64,000 nucleotides of DNA from Aromatoleum aromaticum EbN1 (lineage in GTDB: Bacteria; Pseudomonadota; Gammaproteobacteria; Burkholderiales; Rhodocyclaceae), in contig NC_006513.1 in assembly GCF_000025965.1 (NCBI RefSeq), forward strand, positions 186,001-250,000, written 5' to 3'. Numbering within the stretch: position 1 is the first letter of the stretch; each line of letters opens with the position of its first letter. This document shows, one piece after another, positions 1 to 9,474 of the stretch. A model generated the notes under the pieces. The model ran no database searches and was not told where the DNA came from. It saw only the letters and a program-made list of their open reading frames with translations. Both the position numbers and the translations under genes were made by a program.

Positions 1-464
1 GCGCAGGTGCGAGTGGGTGGTGTATGCCAAGCGTCCGTTCGCCGGTCCCGAGGCCGTATTGGCCTACCTCTCCCGCTACACCCACCGGGTGGCCATCTCC
101 AACCGCCGATTGGTGGCGATGGATGAGAATGACGTGTCCTTCCGCTGGAAGGATTACCGGGCCAAGGGGCGTACCCGCCACAAGACGATGACGCTCGCCG
201 CCGACGAGTTCATGCGGCCGCTTCCTGTTGCATGTGTTGCCAAGGGGTTTCCACCGCATCCGTCACTACGGACTGCTGGCCAATGCCGGGCGACAGCAGA
301 GTCTCGCCACGGCGCGTGCCTTGCTCGATGTGCATCGACCCGAACCGGTCGACAACGAAAGCGCCGTAACGCCACCGCCGACCTTCGTCTGTCGCTGCTG
401 CGGCAGCGCCATGCTTGTCGTCGAGATCATGATGCGTCGACAGCCGATTCGCGCACCGCCATGA
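1..464 (+). pseudogene. IS91-family transposase, C-terminal remnant (frameshifted, 5' end outside window)
   Basis: The frame entering at base 2 reads CEWVVYAKRPFAGPE, then the YLSRYTHRVAISN and RWKDYR blocks, which are typical of the C-terminal half of IS91/IS801-type rolling-circle (Y2) transposases. After EFMR (about base 215) the expected continuation (FLLHVLPRGFHRIRHYGLLA) is found one frame away and runs to a stop at 464, so a single extra base near 213-220 breaks the gene. The N-terminal half lies left of the window. It is a relic of a mobile element bordering the catabolic cluster. Confidence 0.8.
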
Positions 465-762
465 TGCACAGCTTGCCGCTCTTTCGTCGCACGACAGCAC
501 CGGCGCCCCAGTTCCCGGCGCCGGGAGCGGCCGGCTGTTGCTCGATGCCGTATCGCCCGCATTCGCCGCTTCTGGCACGCGCGATCGTGGCGCCAATGAC
601 CGCCGTCGGTGCCGATCTGTGCCTTGCCGACGCTTCAATGCATCAATCATCGGTCATCTTTGGAACACCGGCTGGCCTCAAATCCCCATAGCGGCAGAGT
701 GCGCCCGCTGCGATTGAGCCGCTCCGCGACGAGGATGTTTACAACATTTATTTGGTGAAATG
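465..762. other. intergenic stretch, no gene seen
   Basis: About 300 bases between the transposase remnant and the end of the cytochrome gene. I see no convincing coding frame, RNA gene or strong terminator hairpin. Confidence 0.5.
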
Positions 763-1113
763 CTATCGTGGGTTATTGCGCGACAGGTAGGCTCCCAGCG
801 TATCGAGCTCAGCGTCACTGATCTCGGTCTTGCGGAAAAACGGCATGACCGAGATCCCGTTCCGGACGAATGACTTGACGATCTCGGGCGACAGATCGGT
901 GCGCTGCTCCAGTGCGCCCGGAAGGACGCCCTGATAGCGATGATCGAGTGCCTGGGTTCCCGGATGGCCCGGACCGATTCCGTGACACGAGACACACCAT
1001 TCCTGGAATACGGCCAAACCGCGCTCGGCCTCCGTCTGCCCGCTGGCCTCTATAGGGCCGGATGTCACTGCCATTGCGATGGCAGTGCATGCACCAAGCA
1101 GTTTTTTCATCAT
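763..1113 (-). CDS. pchC: PchC-like c-type cytochrome subunit of the alkylphenol (p-ethylphenol) hydroxylase
   Basis: 116 aa. It has a Sec signal peptide (MMKKLLGACTAIAMAVTSGPIEAS), one haem c attachment site CVSCH, and a probable distal Met ligand in SVMPFF. In the flavocytochrome 4-cresol dehydrogenase family the small cytochrome accepts electrons from the FAD subunit after hydroxylation of the benzylic carbon with water, in the periplasm. The start is set by an ATGA overlap with the end of pchF, so the two subunits are translationally coupled. A longer upstream frame exists but lies inside pchF. It is the last gene of the operon. Confidence 0.88.
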   Translation of the reverse strand: MMKKLLGACTAIAMAVTSGPIEASGQTEAERGLAVFQEWCVSCHGIGPGHPGTQALDHRYQGVLPGALEQRTDLSPEIVKSFVRNGISVMPFFRKTEISDAELDTLGAYLSRNNPR

Positions 1114-2756
1114 GAATTCTCCCGGTATCGCTTGGGCCAGATGCCTCCGCGTCCTGGCGCCAAGATTCCGTGGGGATCGATGGCATCCTTGAGCCGCTCC
1201 TGGAATCTGAGCAGGATGTTGTTGTTGAAGGAGTAGGTCGCTGCCACCGCATCTTGGAATATGGGGGGCGTGCGATATTCGGACCACCCATTTTCGGCGG
1301 CCAGTGTGATGAGCTTGTTGAAGTCGTCAACGGACTTCCTGTTGCGCTCCTTGTCAGAACGGGAAACGAAAACAGGGAACAAGTAAAGGTAGGTACGGTA
1401 CTGCCATGACATGGGCACGTTGGTAACGCTGATGGGGGCGGAGGTGATGTTCATTTCGCGCGCGGCCTTAGTGAATACCTTGTGCGCGTGGATGAATTCC
1501 TCACCGTTGCGGGGGACGATCGGTGAGAACCACGCATGGCCGTCCCCGGGTTGCGGCATGGCCGCAGAGCGGGCCCCGATCGAGAAGATCGACATGTTCG
1601 GAATGCCCAGCGCAACCTTATGGCGGACTTTCTTGATCGCTTCCGCATTTTCGAGCGGGAACGCATAGTTCTCGATTTCCTCGAACCGGACGCCGGGAAT
1701 GGCGGCAAAGACTGTCTTTTTCGCATATTCCCAGTTGGCGTAGACAGTTTCCTTCGGACCGTAAAAGTTCAGTGTCACATTCCAGAATTCGTGGCCCTGT
1801 TTCTCGGCATAGGCTTGATATTCCTCAACTGAGGAACCGCCTGGGCGGCTATTGAGGGCCATCAGTTCGGGAGTTGGCTTGTATATCTCCGGCTCGATCT
1901 GCATGCAAAGGGGATCCATCGGGCAGCTGTAGCGCGGGTGGCCGATCAGCCCCTGGTCTTCCATCCGGTTGACGCCGTTTATCAGCGGGATCAGGTCGTG
2001 GTATTTCGGAACCTTCACCAAGCCGTTCAGGAAGTGGTCCGGTTGCGGTTGCATCCAGAAACCCATCTTGGTGACGATGCCGAAATTGGACTGGGCGAAC
2101 AGCCCATCGACGTAGGCGCCATAGCCGTACTTATTTTCAGCCCAGGTCTTGGCGCCAGGCACTGCCGCCATCCCGGTACGCATGATCTCGCCATCCGGGA
2201 GCACCACTTCCATGCCGCAGTGGGAGCCGAAGTGGTCACGATAATTCATCCAAGTGTAGCCAATGCCATGGTCGACCGCATTGCCCAGCGGGCTCCCCCA
2301 GCCGGGATCGGGTACGTCCATCATGACCTTGAAGCCGTGTTCGTGAATGTGCTTGTACAGATCAAAATAGGAGACCCCCGGCTCGACGATGCAGAAGTTC
2401 CTTTTATCATCGACCTCGATGATTTTCTTCAGGCGCTTGAGATCGATGATGACGTTGCCGGCCATGTTCGGAGCGGAGCCGCCATAGCCCAGATTCTTGC
2501 CCGTGGAAATGGCAAACAGCGGGACCCTGTACTTGCTGGCGACCCGCACTACTGCCTGCACTTGCTCGACGTTTTCTGGCGCAACCGCCGCGGATGCGAC
2601 CAGTTCACTGGGCTCTTCCCAGGCCAGGGAATAAGCATCTCGATAAAGATGCATATCCTCATCGTTGGTGAATACCCATTCTTCGCCAACAACCAGACGA
2701 AATTCTTTTAGTGTGGCATTGAAGTCTGCCGCACTGACACCTTTGGGAAGTTTCAT
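1110..2756 (-). CDS. pchF: PchF-like flavoprotein subunit (4-cresol dehydrogenase / p-ethylphenol methylenehydroxylase type)
   Basis: 548 aa, the usual length for vanillyl-alcohol-oxidase/4-cresol-dehydrogenase flavoproteins. The N-terminal FAD-binding domain of the PCMH type is visible (ISTGKNLGYGG near residue 103, a following VEPGVSY segment). The substrate/cap domain occupies the C-terminal half, ending APGRGGIWPKRY. It pairs with PchC to hydroxylate a 4-alkylphenol at the benzylic carbon; the neighbours point to p-ethylphenol giving 1-(4-hydroxyphenyl)ethanol. No signal peptide is visible, although the cytochrome partner is exported. The start overlaps the stop of the Tat-signal gene (TAATG). 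p-Cresol as substrate cannot be excluded from sequence. Confidence 0.88.
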   Translation of the reverse strand: MKLPKGVSAADFNATLKEFRLVVGEEWVFTNDEDMHLYRDAYSLAWEEPSELVASAAVAPENVEQVQAVVRVASKYRVPLFAISTGKNLGYGGSAPNMAGNVIIDLKRLKKIIEVDDKRNFCIVEPGVSYFDLYKHIHEHGFKVMMDVPDPGWGSPLGNAVDHGIGYTWMNYRDHFGSHCGMEVVLPDGEIMRTGMAAVPGAKTWAENKYGYGAYVDGLFAQSNFGIVTKMGFWMQPQPDHFLNGLVKVPKYHDLIPLINGVNRMEDQGLIGHPRYSCPMDPLCMQIEPEIYKPTPELMALNSRPGGSSVEEYQAYAEKQGHEFWNVTLNFYGPKETVYANWEYAKKTVFAAIPGVRFEEIENYAFPLENAEAIKKVRHKVALGIPNMSIFSIGARSAAMPQPGDGHAWFSPIVPRNGEEFIHAHKVFTKAAREMNITSAPISVTNVPMSWQYRTYLYLFPVFVSRSDKERNRKSVDDFNKLITLAAENGWSEYRTPPIFQDAVAATYSFNNNILLRFQERLKDAIDPHGILAPGRGGIWPKRYRENS

Positions 2757-3418
2757 TACACGATCCTTTCGACAGTATCAAAACCATTGCAGGCAGGCAG
2801 GGAGGAAGACCGCGGGGCAATGACCCACGAAACCAGCGGGACGTCGTCGCGGCGGGCGTTCGGTTCGAGGCCGGACCGGGCCATGAGCGACAGGGTCGCT
2901 AAAACCTGTTCCGGGCCGTGGCAATGGGACAGGACGCCAGCCATGCAGGCGCCAAGACTGGCGTGCTCCGAAACGGTGGTTTTGAACGCATTCAGCATGG
3001 AGGCCGGGCCGGACAGCCGGTGTTCAATATCGCCGTTGGCCTGGAACTGATGGCGGGCGCGGAAAATGACGCGCAAGCCATGATCCCACCCCATGCGTTC
3101 GAGCACGAACAAGGCACTGGCGTGTGTCAGACCCGCAATGGCCACCGGCTCGCGCTGCCACTGCTCGGCCAAGTGATGCACCCAGAGTTCGGTAATGTCG
3201 CCGTCGATGTCATGGGTCGAGTAGCCTTGCTCCTCGGTCGCAGCGCCAAAAGCTGCGCTGGCGGGAAAACCGTTGTCGTATATGGCAGAAAATAGGGATA
3301 AAGGGGCCTTGTACTGGCTAAGGGTCGCAGGGGCAGCGAAGCCTGGGATCGAAGTCCCGGCAAGCGCTAAACCTCCCATTGCCACTGACCCTTGCAGGAA
3401 AGCTCTTCTTGAAATCAC
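2756..3418 (-). CDS. Tat-exported protein of unknown function, coupled to pchF
   Basis: 220 aa. The N-terminus MISRRAFLQGSVAMGG is a clear twin-arginine signal (SRRAFLQ), followed by a hydrophobic stretch and an Ala-rich cleavage region (PGFAAPA). The mature part has no motif I recognise; it carries several His (HHLAEQW, ARHQFQ, LSHCHGPEQ). Its stop codon overlaps the pchF start (TAATG), so the two are made together. In the Pseudomonas putida p-cresol operon an uncharacterised gene (pchX) also lies beside pchF; whether the two are homologous I cannot tell. A role as export partner or maturation factor for the signal-less PchF is inference. Confidence 0.7.
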   Translation of the reverse strand: MISRRAFLQGSVAMGGLALAGTSIPGFAAPATLSQYKAPLSLFSAIYDNGFPASAAFGAATEEQGYSTHDIDGDITELWVHHLAEQWQREPVAIAGLTHASALFVLERMGWDHGLRVIFRARHQFQANGDIEHRLSGPASMLNAFKTTVSEHASLGACMAGVLSHCHGPEQVLATLSLMARSGLEPNARRDDVPLVSWVIAPRSSSLPACNGFDTVERIV

Positions 3419-3545
3419 CGTGAGTCTCCAGGAGGTTGTTGGGCGAACAGTGTTATTTAAGACTTAAGACGCTGCATACTGAGCAGGCGGTGTCCGGGCT
3501 CCAGTTGCAGAGCCTGGTGTGCCTTTCGAAAACCTGGGGTTGCGG

Positions 3546-4553
3546 TCAAAATTCAAGGCTTATTTTCCCGAAATGCCCTCCCGCCTTCTGTAACCGGAAG
3601 GCGTCGGCAATGGTTTCGAGCGTGAAGGATCGGTCTATGACCGGAAAGATCCCGGTCGCTTCGATGGCACGGACCAGTTCGTTCTGCTGACGACGATTCC
3701 CGACGATCAGTCCTTGCAGGCGTTGCTGGCGCTTCATGAGCGCCGCAGTGGGCACCACCCCTGCTCCTCCCGTCAGCACGCCGATCAATGCGATGTGGCC
3801 GCCTATCCGGCAGGCCTGGATCGATTGAGCCAGGGTGCCGGGGCCTCCGACTTCGATAACGTGATCGACGCCGCAGCCGCCGGTGAAATCGAGCACGCGC
3901 GAAGCCCATTGAGCTTGGCTGCAGTAGTTGATGGTGTGGCTGGCGCCGAGCGCTCTGGCATGCTCGAGTTTCTCGTCCGAAGATGAGGTGGCGATCACGG
4001 TTGCTCCCATTGCCTTGGCAAACTGGAGTGCAAAGATCGATACGCCACCCGTGCCCAGCACAAGTACGCTGTCCCCGGCTTTCAAGCCGCCGTTGTAGAT
4101 CAGCGCGCGCCACGCGGTGAGCCCCGCGGTCGTCAGAGTGGCGGCCTGGGCGTGGCTGTAGCCCCGCGGGCTGTGAGTGAAGGCCGTCGCCGGTCGAACA
4201 ACAAGTTCGCAGGCGTAGCCATCGACTCCGTCGCCCGGGGTGGTGGAGAAATCGGCGATCGGGGCTTCGCCATCGAGCCAGTGCGGAAAGAAAGTCGAAA
4301 CGACCGCGTCGCCGACGGCGAACTCATCGACCCCCTCGCCGATCGCTTCGACGACTCCGGCGCCATCGGACATCGGAATGCGGTTATCGGCGACCGGCAT
4401 GGCGCCGCTGACGACGCCAAGATCGTGGAAATTCAGGGAACTGGCGTGAATCCTCACCCTGATCTCGCCCGGTCCGGGCTGTCCCGGGTCAGGAAGTTCG
4501 ACGAGTTCAAGGCGGTCGAGACCGCCGGGGCTACGTAATGTGATCGCTTTCAT
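3546..4553 (-). CDS. MDR-superfamily NAD(P)-dependent oxidoreductase (quinone-oxidoreductase-like)
   Basis: 335 aa. It is a medium-chain dehydrogenase/reductase: GroES-like N-terminal domain (residues 1-130, with SSLNFHD), then a Rossmann domain with the nucleotide motif VLGTGGVSIF near residue 167. The catalytic zinc ligands of alcohol dehydrogenases are not evident, which favours the zinc-independent group. It lies in the p-ethylphenol operon, 127 bases before the Tat-protein gene. The substrate is unknown; oxidation of a pathway alcohol or reduction of an enone side product are possibilities. Confidence 0.8.
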   Translation of the reverse strand: MKAITLRSPGGLDRLELVELPDPGQPGPGEIRVRIHASSLNFHDLGVVSGAMPVADNRIPMSDGAGVVEAIGEGVDEFAVGDAVVSTFFPHWLDGEAPIADFSTTPGDGVDGYACELVVRPATAFTHSPRGYSHAQAATLTTAGLTAWRALIYNGGLKAGDSVLVLGTGGVSIFALQFAKAMGATVIATSSSDEKLEHARALGASHTINYCSQAQWASRVLDFTGGCGVDHVIEVGGPGTLAQSIQACRIGGHIALIGVLTGGAGVVPTAALMKRQQRLQGLIVGNRRQQNELVRAIEATGIFPVIDRSFTLETIADAFRLQKAGGHFGKISLEF

Positions 4554-4663
4554 GCAATTTACCTGTCAAAAATGCTGCTGCATTGGCAGTCCGTGCCCCT
4601 GTAAAACAGTTGCGACGCCATGCCGGTAATAGGCGGTCTGCGCGCATGACTGTCATCGACTGC

Positions 4664-4981
4664 TCAGGCGTGGAAAACTGAGACTTCGTCAGTGACGTTG
4701 TCGATCGTCATGAGCGTATCGACATGCCTTACTTCAGGGCGGCATCCAAAAGTTTTTTCAAACGCATGCAACATTTCGGAGGTGAAGAAGGCTTCTGCGC
4801 ACGACAAGCTTTCCCAGAGGTAAACGCTCGTTCCAGTGGCGTCGGAGGAGTTGTAGCAGAAATATTTTTTCAATAACCCTTTGGTATGGATGAATTTTTC
4901 CTGGGCCGCTTTGAATTTTTCAAGAATTTCACCCCTGGTTAGGGCGGAAGGAAGCTTGTATTCGACAATCGTTGTGATCAC
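4664..4981 (-). CDS. small conserved protein, likely dimeric alpha/beta-barrel (YdhR/ABM-like)
   Basis: 105 aa. It begins MITTIVEYKLP and contains the pattern of small ferredoxin-like dimeric-barrel proteins (beta strand, helix EEKFIHTKG-like, YLWESLSCAEAFFTSEM). That pattern is seen in putative monooxygenase/isomerase helpers of the YdhR type. The function here is unknown. It sits between the thiolase and MDR genes on the same strand with short gaps, so it is part of the operon. The fold assignment is from pattern only. Confidence 0.65.
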   Translation of the reverse strand: MITTIVEYKLPSALTRGEILEKFKAAQEKFIHTKGLLKKYFCYNSSDATGTSVYLWESLSCAEAFFTSEMLHAFEKTFGCRPEVRHVDTLMTIDNVTDEVSVFHA

Positions 4982-5024
4982 GATCCGTCCTCAGTTGGAA
5001 AATGAAGCAAATCAGATCAGATAT

Positions 5025-6209
5025 TCAGGCGCTTTTTCCGTACAGGGTGACGACACAGGCTCCCCCCAGCCCCAAGTTATGCTGAAGCGCAAGGCGCGCC
5101 CCACTGACCTGCCGCGCTCCGGCCCCCCCTCTCAATTGGGAAACCAGCTCGGTACACTGGGCGAGGCCCGTCGCCCCCAGCGGGTGCCCTTTTGACATGA
5201 GTCCGCCGGAGGGGTTGATGACATATTTTCCGCCGTACGTGTTGTCACCCGCTGCGATGAATTTTTCCGCTTCTCCATCGCCACAGAGTCCCAGCCCCTC
5301 GTAAGTGATGACCTCGTTCGAGGTGAAGCAGTCATGCAGTTCGACGACGTCAATATCCTCGGGGCCGATCCCGGCCTGCGCGTAAACTTGCGCGGCGGCG
5401 TTGCGGGTCATGTCGGCACCGGCGAGATCGATCGGGTTGTCGTTGCGCGCCGGACGGTCGGTGGTCATCGCCTGGGCGAGGATGTTGATGCCGCGGGCAA
5501 GGCCGTGGCGGCGGGCGAACTTTTCACTGCACACAATGGCCGCCGCCGCGCCGCATGAAGGCGGGCAGGCTTCGAGACGGGTCAGATAAGGGGCGAAAAT
5601 CACCGGTGACTGCATGACTTCTTCGACGGTGAGGGGCTGGTTGAAGATCGCCAGCGGGTTGTTCATCGCATGCTTGCGGGTCTTCACTGCCACCTTGGCA
5701 AAGATGTTGGGGTTGGCGTCGGTCTTCTCGATGTAGGCCAGAGCGGCGGAGCCGAACAGGCGATGTGCGTTGGACGCAGACGGTAGGCCCGGCACGATCT
5801 TTTCGAGCTGATCTTCCATCTCGAGCAGCGGGGAAGTGCGATCGTTCCAGACCGCGCCCAGTGCGCCCGGACGCATTTCCTCGAAACCGAAGGCCAGGGC
5901 GCAGTCGACGCTGCCGGAAAGAACGGCCTGCCGGGCAAGGAACAGCGCCGACGAGCCCGAGGAGCAGTTGTTGTTTACATTGAAAAGCGGGATGCCCGTC
6001 ATGCCGACCCGGTACAGGGCGGCTTGGCCACAGGCGCTGTCGCCGAAGACGTAGCTGGCGTAGGCCTGCTGGATTTTGTCGTAGCTGATGCCGGCATCGG
6101 CAAGGGCGGCGCGAATGGCCTTCGACGCCATGATTTCATAGGGCTCATGAGCGCCGGGCTTCACGAACTTGACCATGCCGACCCCGATTACCTGAACGTG
6201 TGCAGACAT
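5025..6209 (-). CDS. tioL: thiolase, probable 4-hydroxybenzoylacetyl-CoA thiolase (TioL)
   Basis: 394 aa, typical of SCP-x-type thiolases. The nucleophilic Cys lies in VNNNCSSGSSALF (near residue 80). The C-terminal catalytic region GLMSKGHPLGATGLAQ supplies the His. Further conserved blocks are PPSCGAAAAIVCSE and HDCFTSNE. In the p-ethylphenol pathway this step would split 4-hydroxybenzoylacetyl-CoA with CoA into 4-hydroxybenzoyl-CoA and acetyl-CoA. It lies directly downstream of the SDR gene. The family call is firm; the exact substrate is taken from context. Confidence 0.87.
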   Translation of the reverse strand: MSAHVQVIGVGMVKFVKPGAHEPYEIMASKAIRAALADAGISYDKIQQAYASYVFGDSACGQAALYRVGMTGIPLFNVNNNCSSGSSALFLARQAVLSGSVDCALAFGFEEMRPGALGAVWNDRTSPLLEMEDQLEKIVPGLPSASNAHRLFGSAALAYIEKTDANPNIFAKVAVKTRKHAMNNPLAIFNQPLTVEEVMQSPVIFAPYLTRLEACPPSCGAAAAIVCSEKFARRHGLARGINILAQAMTTDRPARNDNPIDLAGADMTRNAAAQVYAQAGIGPEDIDVVELHDCFTSNEVITYEGLGLCGDGEAEKFIAAGDNTYGGKYVINPSGGLMSKGHPLGATGLAQCTELVSQLRGGAGARQVSGARLALQHNLGLGGACVVTLYGKSA

Positions 6210-6246
6210 TGATATTCCTCTGATTGATTTTAGTGAGCGATGAGGA

Positions 6247-7038
<792 letters not shown>

Positions 7039-7842
7039 TCAGCTGATCGTCATTCCCCCGTCCACCACGATTTCGGTCCCGGTGATCCAGCTCGATTGCT
7101 CGCTGGCGAGGAAGAGGGCCGTGCCGGCGATGTCGCCGGGGACGCCGGTGCGGCCGATGGGATAGGTTTCGAGCATTTGCCGCAGCGCCGTTTCGCGATC
7201 GGCGAAGACTCCAAGCCCGACGAAATCATCCACCAGCTTGACGCCCATGTCGGTATCCACGAGGCCCGGGTGGATCGAGTTGACCCGGATGCCGTAGCCG
7301 AGCCGGCCGCACTCGACCGCGGCCGCCTTGCTGAGCAGCCGCACCGCGCCTTTCGTGGCGCTGTACACGCCCAGCGCGGGAGTGCCGATCAACCCTGCCA
7401 CCGATGACAAATTGATGATGCTGCCGCCTTTGCCCGCACTGCCGCCCGGGCGCATCGTCCGGATCGCGTGCTTGTGGCCGAGGATCACGCCGGCCACATT
7501 GACTGCCAGGAGTTTGTTGATGTCGGCGAGTTCGACGTCTGCGAGCAGGCCGGTCTGCTCGATGCCGGCGTTGTTGACGAGGAGGTCCATTCCGCCGAAC
7601 TCCTCGACTGCGCAGGCAAGCGCGCTTTCCCATTGCCGCTCGTCGGAGACATCGTGGTGAATGAAAAGCGCCCTGCCCCCCTGCTCCCGGATGTGTGCGG
7701 CAACGGTCTCGCCGCGCTCCACCTGGACGTCTCCGAGAAGCACGGATGCGCCTTCCGCAGCAAACACCCGCGCAATGGCGGCGCCGATTCCCGAGGCCGC
7801 ACCGGAGACATACGCTACTTTTCCAGACAAATTCTGCTTCAT
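7039..7842 (-). CDS. second short-chain dehydrogenase of the cluster
   Basis: 267 aa. Classical SDR with SGAASGIGAAIAR, NNAGIEQTG, NLSSVAG, YSATK and a C-terminal GTEIVVDGGM. The ATG at 7842 is preferred over the upstream GTG at 7851 because GAGG lies 8 bases before it. It is a paralogue of the neighbouring Hped-like gene and sits right after the second PchF-like gene. The pair may handle another alcohol (other enantiomer or other side chain). NAD dependence is likely; the substrate is unknown. Confidence 0.82.
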   Translation of the reverse strand: MKQNLSGKVAYVSGAASGIGAAIARVFAAEGASVLLGDVQVERGETVAAHIREQGGRALFIHHDVSDERQWESALACAVEEFGGMDLLVNNAGIEQTGLLADVELADINKLLAVNVAGVILGHKHAIRTMRPGGSAGKGGSIINLSSVAGLIGTPALGVYSATKGAVRLLSKAAAVECGRLGYGIRVNSIHPGLVDTDMGVKLVDDFVGLGVFADRETALRQMLETYPIGRTGVPGDIAGTALFLASEQSSWITGTEIVVDGGMTIS

Positions 7843-7864
7843 GAAATACACCTCGGTTACCGGG

Positions 7865-9400
7865 TTATGAGCGATTGGCCAGATCGATTCCCGACTTGCC
7901 TGGCGACAGGATGTTGTTTGGGTCGAAGAGCTGTTTCAGGTCGTGGCAGAGGTCCCTGAACGGACCCAGCTTGCGCATCAGGTAGTCGCCGGTGGAGAGT
8001 CCGGTCCGGTAAGGCAGGTAGCCAACCTCGCAGTAGCGGTCGTACATTTCCCGCTCGCACTGCTCGGCGCGGCTGCGTTCTTCGGCATCGCTGCGATCGA
8101 ACAGCAGCCAGATGATGTGATGCAGATCGCGACCGGTCCCGAGGATCAGTTCCGCAGCATAGTGGAAGCCATATTTGGCGTAAGTCTCTTCGGCGATCCG
8201 GATCTGCTGCCCGACGGCATCGTTGGTGACGGGGGCGACCGGTGAAATCCACAGCGCCCCTGCCTTGCCTTCCCAGTCCGACATGTCGAATTCCCACAGC
8301 GGCTCGCCGCGCATCGCCTTTTCCCGGGCACGCCAGTAGGGACTCGCCGCTTGTTCTTCGGCGCTCAGGAAACGGCATCCGGGAAGGGCCGAGCGGAAGG
8401 CGTTTTCGACGATCCGCCGGTAGGTCTGGACGGTTTCCGGCAAGCCGTAGAGCGCGCCGGCGAAGTTCCATTCGCCCAGTCGGTATGTTTGCTTCAATTC
8501 CCGCAGGGTTTCTGGGCTGTAGTCGAAGCGCCGGCCGACCTGGGGCAGGATGTTTTTTCCCTCACCCCAGCACGCCGTCAGCCCCAGCGCCTTGCGCACG
8601 TGGGTGACACAGGCACCGTTCGGGATGACCATGTTGAGCTTGAGCGGGCGCAGCACTTCGACCGCCTTGTAGACCGCTTCCGGTTCATCCATGATGACCG
8701 CAAGCGGTTCGTAGGCCGGGGGGCGCGGCATCAACCAGAACCCTGCCTTGGTGACGATACCGAAATTGGATTGGGTGAACAGTCCGTCGAGGGACGGCCC
8801 ATAACCCCACTTGAAAATCTGCCAAGTCTGCGAATTCGGCAGTGTTCCGGTGCCGGTCCGGATCACTTGTCCGTTGGCGAGGACGACTTCCATGCCGCAA
8901 CTGAACAGGAACTTCTCCCCCAGCGGCGTGTACCCGGCCCCCCGCTCCGTGATGTTACCCAGGCAGGAGCCTTCCGGGCTGCCGCTCGGGACATCCATCC
9001 ACAAGGGAATGTCATTGTCCCTGAGATAGCGATAGAGCTGGGCGAATGTCACGCCGGGTTCGACCAGCGCGTAGGCAAGCTCGACGTTGACTTCGAGGAT
9101 TCGATTCATCCTTTTCAGGTCGATGATGATGCTGCCTGGTTTGGCTGCGCAGGCCATGCCGTAACCGCGGTTCTGCCCTCCGCTCAACGGCCATACCGGC
9201 GTCTTGTAAGTGTTGGCAATTTTCACTACCTGCTGAAGTTCTTCCGTCGAGGCCGGCCGCACCACCGCCGCGGGCAGAATGTCACCGGTGGCAAGCATGT
9301 TGACGGAATATCCTGCCAGGGTCGCGGCGTCGGTCAGCAGATGCGCCGCGCCGACGATACCCTCGATCTCCTTCAGTCCCTGTTCTTCAGTCAGTTTCAT
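7865..9400 (-). CDS. second PchF-like FAD-linked oxidase (VAO/4-cresol dehydrogenase family)
   Basis: 511 aa, a paralogue of the protein at 1110-2756. It shares FAD-domain blocks (SGGQNRGYG, the ALVEPGVTFAQLYRY segment, GSCLGNITERGAGYTPLGE), the FLFSCGMEVVLANGQ segment and the SNFGIVTKAGFWLMP segment. It has no signal peptide, and no adjacent cytochrome or Tat-protein gene. It could share PchC, act as an oxidase without cytochrome (vanillyl-alcohol-oxidase-like), or form a mixed complex. The start ATG follows the HAD gene by 74 bases. Confidence 0.82.
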   Translation of the reverse strand: MKLTEEQGLKEIEGIVGAAHLLTDAATLAGYSVNMLATGDILPAAVVRPASTEELQQVVKIANTYKTPVWPLSGGQNRGYGMACAAKPGSIIIDLKRMNRILEVNVELAYALVEPGVTFAQLYRYLRDNDIPLWMDVPSGSPEGSCLGNITERGAGYTPLGEKFLFSCGMEVVLANGQVIRTGTGTLPNSQTWQIFKWGYGPSLDGLFTQSNFGIVTKAGFWLMPRPPAYEPLAVIMDEPEAVYKAVEVLRPLKLNMVIPNGACVTHVRKALGLTACWGEGKNILPQVGRRFDYSPETLRELKQTYRLGEWNFAGALYGLPETVQTYRRIVENAFRSALPGCRFLSAEEQAASPYWRAREKAMRGEPLWEFDMSDWEGKAGALWISPVAPVTNDAVGQQIRIAEETYAKYGFHYAAELILGTGRDLHHIIWLLFDRSDAEERSRAEQCEREMYDRYCEVGYLPYRTGLSTGDYLMRKLGPFRDLCHDLKQLFDPNNILSPGKSGIDLANRS

Positions 9401-9474
9401 TGCACTGCATCTCCGTTGCGTGTGTCGCTGGATTTGAATGGGCGGCTCGTCCGGGGCGGGGAATCCACTGATGC

